Shown piece by piece: positions 5,721-7,761 of a stretch of DNA of 7,761 nucleotides. The notes below the pieces were generated by a model. That model did no database searches. It worked only from the letters and a program-made list of their open reading frames with translations, and was not told the origin of the DNA. This DNA comes from Planctomycetaceae bacterium. Lineage in GTDB: Bacteria; Planctomycetota; Planctomycetia; Pirellulales; Thermoguttaceae. The DNA lies in the NCBI GenBank assembly GCA_009776995.1, contig WRMR01000226.1, positions 1 to 7,761 of the forward strand, read 5' to 3'. The position numbers were made by a program, and so were the translations under genes. The stretch's first letter is position 1, and each line of letters begins with the position of its first letter.

Positions 5721-7761
5721 TCATTTTTCACGGAAACTCTCAATCTCGCGGGCAACTTTGTCCCGGATCGTTTCCAGTTTTTGCGGGTCAGGCAAAATGC
5801 GCGTCGAATAGCGGCCAATGTCGGTTGGGCAATCGACCAGCGACATGGCTTCTTCCAGCACGGCTTTTGCTGACGCCGCTTGCGCGTTACCCGGGTTCGA
5901 CGCTTCGCTCTTTTCAATGCAAGAACGCAACAGTTGCAGGTACTCAAAATCCTCAACGCCCTCGCGTGCCTGTTCGAAGCGGATACTTGTGAGCATTCGT
6001 TGCTTTTCCGGCGCAATGTCCGGGTAGAGCAAATAGCCGTCGCCGTTCGGGTAACGCACGTAATAAAATTCGCCGGGCGTGGACGACTGGCGGATATAAC
6101 TGTGAAACCCGTACTTCCAGGGATTGTAAGTCAGCCAGCCGATGCCCCAAAACTCGTAAGCCTCCGCGCCGTACTTGAAGCAGTAGTGCGGCAGGAGACG
6201 CTCAATCGCGCAGTAGGGCGTGTCGAGGCACATCATGCCGTCGGTCGTGAACCAGATGCGCGAGCCGCTTTCGCGGATTTCCCGCATTTTTTCCGGCGGC
6301 ACCAGCCCGTAATGGCTGATGCCCCAAACGTCGAGCGAGTCGGCCCAATCGGGAACGAAACTCCAGGTGCTACTGTAAATCGGGATCGTCGGGTCAACTT
6401 CGTGAATCATTTCGCAAAGGGCAATCATCTGTTGCTTGACCGGCTCTTCCCAGTAGTTCGGCTCGTCGGAAATGTAGAGCACGAAACGGTCGGCCCAGCC
6501 TTTTTCCTTGACGTGGTTCCAGAATTGGCGAAGTGCGGCCTGGTAACGTTGTTTGTATTCCGGTCGCAACACGCGACGGTCGGCGTCTTTGAAAGGCCAT
6601 TCGCCGTCGTAGGGTTTTTCGCCGTAAAAGTCTTTCGGTGGGTGTCCCCAACCGAAGAGGTAAAACAACTGCGGCGTGTAAACGAACTTGATGTGCAAAT
6701 CGTCGAAGAGATGTGCCGCCGCTTGGTCGAATTGTGTCCAGTCGAAGGTAAAGCGGCCGTTTCGGAACGAAACACGCGGCGCAGGCTGCACATCATCGGG
6801 TTCGAGTCGGTTGGCGGCCATGAGTTCGACGGCACGCTGATAAGCGTTCTGTCCCCAGATTCCCGTGGGGCCGGTGAATCGCGCGTCATAAGTGGCACTG
6901 ACGCCGCTCGCATCGGGCAGCGTGAAATCGTAAACCGTCACTTCGACCGGCATGTCGGGAATTTTATCCTCAGACGACTGTGGGGTTTCGGCAAACGTAA
7001 ATGAGATTTTGCCCTGATACACGCCCGGCACGGCGTCTTTGGGGATGTCCCACGTCAGCCAGAACGCGTCGGTGCCGTCAATGTTGTGCCGCATCCGATC
7101 AACGGCGTTGCCCGGAATCAACGGGTCGGGCCAAAGCCCCGGCCAGCCGTCACAGCCCGGCGTCGAACGCGGCGACTTGCGGTACCATTTCGGGTTTGTG
7201 TCGTTGTAATAACTCGACGGGTAGTCAATCGGCACATAACCGACGACCGCAATGTCCGGCGGTGGCAGTGTGTTGCCCTTCGCATCAACCAACCCGGAAA
7301 CATGAACGGCCGTCGCAGTAAACGACCGCACGGCCAATTGCAGCGGTTCCTTTTCATTGCGTGCGGCACTGATCCGCGCAACCCGTTCGCCGCGATTGTG
7401 GGCGTCTATCACCGACTGCGGCGGCAACGATTGCGGGAACACCTTCATCACCGCAAGCACCTGCCAGGCGGAAACCAACTTGGCATTGCGTGCCAGTATC
7501 TCCTCCGTGGAAAGCCGTGTCGCTTGCGCAAACGAAATCGGCGATGGGTAAAAACTCTTCGCTTCGACGAATTCCGCCATAATCGAATCGAGTACCGTGA
7601 TATTGTCATGCCAGAGCGTGCCGGGCTGATTGGCCGTCAGGTGAATGACCATCGTCGCGGCGTCCGGTGGCGTGGAAATCACCTGGGAACAATGCGTCCA
7701 GTCGGTTGTTCCCCGGATTTCCTTATCGAGCGAGGTCATGCTCTGCGATGTGGTGAACGAA
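5721..7761 (-). CDS. DUF4091/GH123-like glycoside hydrolase, N-terminus beyond the right edge
   Basis: At least 679 residues; the frame is open to 7761, so the ATG at 7739 is probably internal. Counting from that Met, residues 1-50 look like the end of a jelly-roll module (STPPDAATMVIHLTANQPGT, LWHDNITVLDS). Residues ~110-275 form a beta-sandwich (RNEKEPLQLAVRSF, IPKDAVPGVYQGKISF) and ~280-600 a TIM-barrel-like DUF4091 domain. The adjacent acid pair D425-E426 in FVLYISDEPNYW fits the catalytic Asp-Glu of GH123 N-acetyl-beta-galactosaminidases, which use substrate-assisted catalysis. RFEQAREGVEDFEYLQLL at 587-604 is the family's C-terminal signature. Substrate is not predictable: DUF4091 covers many uncharacterised enzymes. 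The protein is probably exported, though any signal lies outside the window. It ends 19 bp from yqgE in convergent orientation, with no terminator in the gap. Confidence 0.88.
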   Translation of the reverse strand, partial: SFTTSQSMTSLDKEIRGTTDWTHCSQVISTPPDAATMVIHLTANQPGTLWHDNITVLDSIMAEFVEAKSFYPSPISFAQATRLSTEEILARNAKLVSAWQVLAVMKVFPQSLPPQSVIDAHNRGERVARISAARNEKEPLQLAVRSFTATAVHVSGLVDAKGNTLPPPDIAVVGYVPIDYPSSYYNDTNPKWYRKSPRSTPGCDGWPGLWPDPLIPGNAVDRMRHNIDGTDAFWLTWDIPKDAVPGVYQGKISFTFAETPQSSEDKIPDMPVEVTVYDFTLPDASGVSATYDARFTGPTGIWGQNAYQRAVELMAANRLEPDDVQPAPRVSFRNGRFTFDWTQFDQAAAHLFDDLHIKFVYTPQLFYLFGWGHPPKDFYGEKPYDGEWPFKDADRRVLRPEYKQRYQAALRQFWNHVKEKGWADRFVLYISDEPNYWEEPVKQQMIALCEMIHEVDPTIPIYSSTWSFVPDWADSLDVWGISHYGLVPPEKMREIRESGSRIWFTTDGMMCLDTPYCAIERLLPHYCFKYGAEAYEFWGIGWLTYNPWKYGFHSYIRQSSTPGEFYYVRYPNGDGYLLYPDIAPEKQRMLTSIRFEQAREGVEDFEYLQLLRSCIEKSEASNPGNAQAASAKAVLEEAMSLVDCPTDIGRYSTRILPDPQKLETIRDKVAREIESFREK

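Noticed and set aside
5880..7004. Long plus-strand frame of 374 residues opposite the DUF4091 gene
   Set aside because: Antisense shadow of a well-supported glycosidase frame in GC-rich DNA; composition is Val/Arg/Phe-rich with no domain.

Overview
The window looks like a piece of a planctomycete chromosome. The strongest pointers are a DUF1559 protein ending (H-X9-DG motif plus a Gly-rich tail), a small lipoprotein with a carboxypeptidase-regulatory-like fold of the type planctomycetes carry next to DUF1559 genes, and secreted sugar-cleaving enzymes of GH116 and GH123/DUF4091 type. This is inference from protein families only; no rRNA or other marker is present.

Layout. 1-238: the right end of an IS5-family (IS903-group-like) element with the last ~75 codons of its transposase. 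239-3182, minus strand: the remains of an operon reading DUF1559 protein, then lipoprotein, then GH116 glycosidase. The DUF1559 gene has lost its 5' end, the GH116 gene has lost its 3' half, and a 239-bp non-coding element with inverted ends (1383-1621) sits between the lipoprotein and GH116 genes. 3183-4487: a complete ISAzo13-family element with both inverted ends; its full-length transposase frame is split by one in-frame TAG. 4488-5144, plus strand: a multi-pass membrane protein that has lost its N-terminus at the element boundary. 5150-5701, plus strand: an intact YqgE/AlgH (UPF0301) gene directly behind it. 5721-7761, minus strand: a large DUF4091/GH123-like glycosidase, convergent with yqgE, whose N-terminus runs off the right edge.

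The main story is mobile-element damage. Three different elements lie within 4.5 kb, each on a gene boundary or break. The ISAzo13 copy joins two unrelated genes, both cut at their 5' ends, with no target duplication, so it probably marks a rearrangement breakpoint and not a simple insertion. The 239-bp element has near-perfect 17-bp inverted ends and a 4-bp TGAT duplication. Removing it in silico leaves the lipoprotein stop and the GH116 start only 15 bp apart, which is typical operon spacing. It is the best candidate here for something undescribed: a MITE-like element. The right part (yqgE and the DUF4091 gene) looks like intact, more GC-rich host sequence.

No tRNA, rRNA, CRISPR array, defence system or biosynthetic cluster was seen. 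Intergenic stretches are all under 300 bp. The 118 bp between the DUF1559 and lipoprotein genes and the 19 bp between yqgE and the DUF4091 gene show no recognisable structure.
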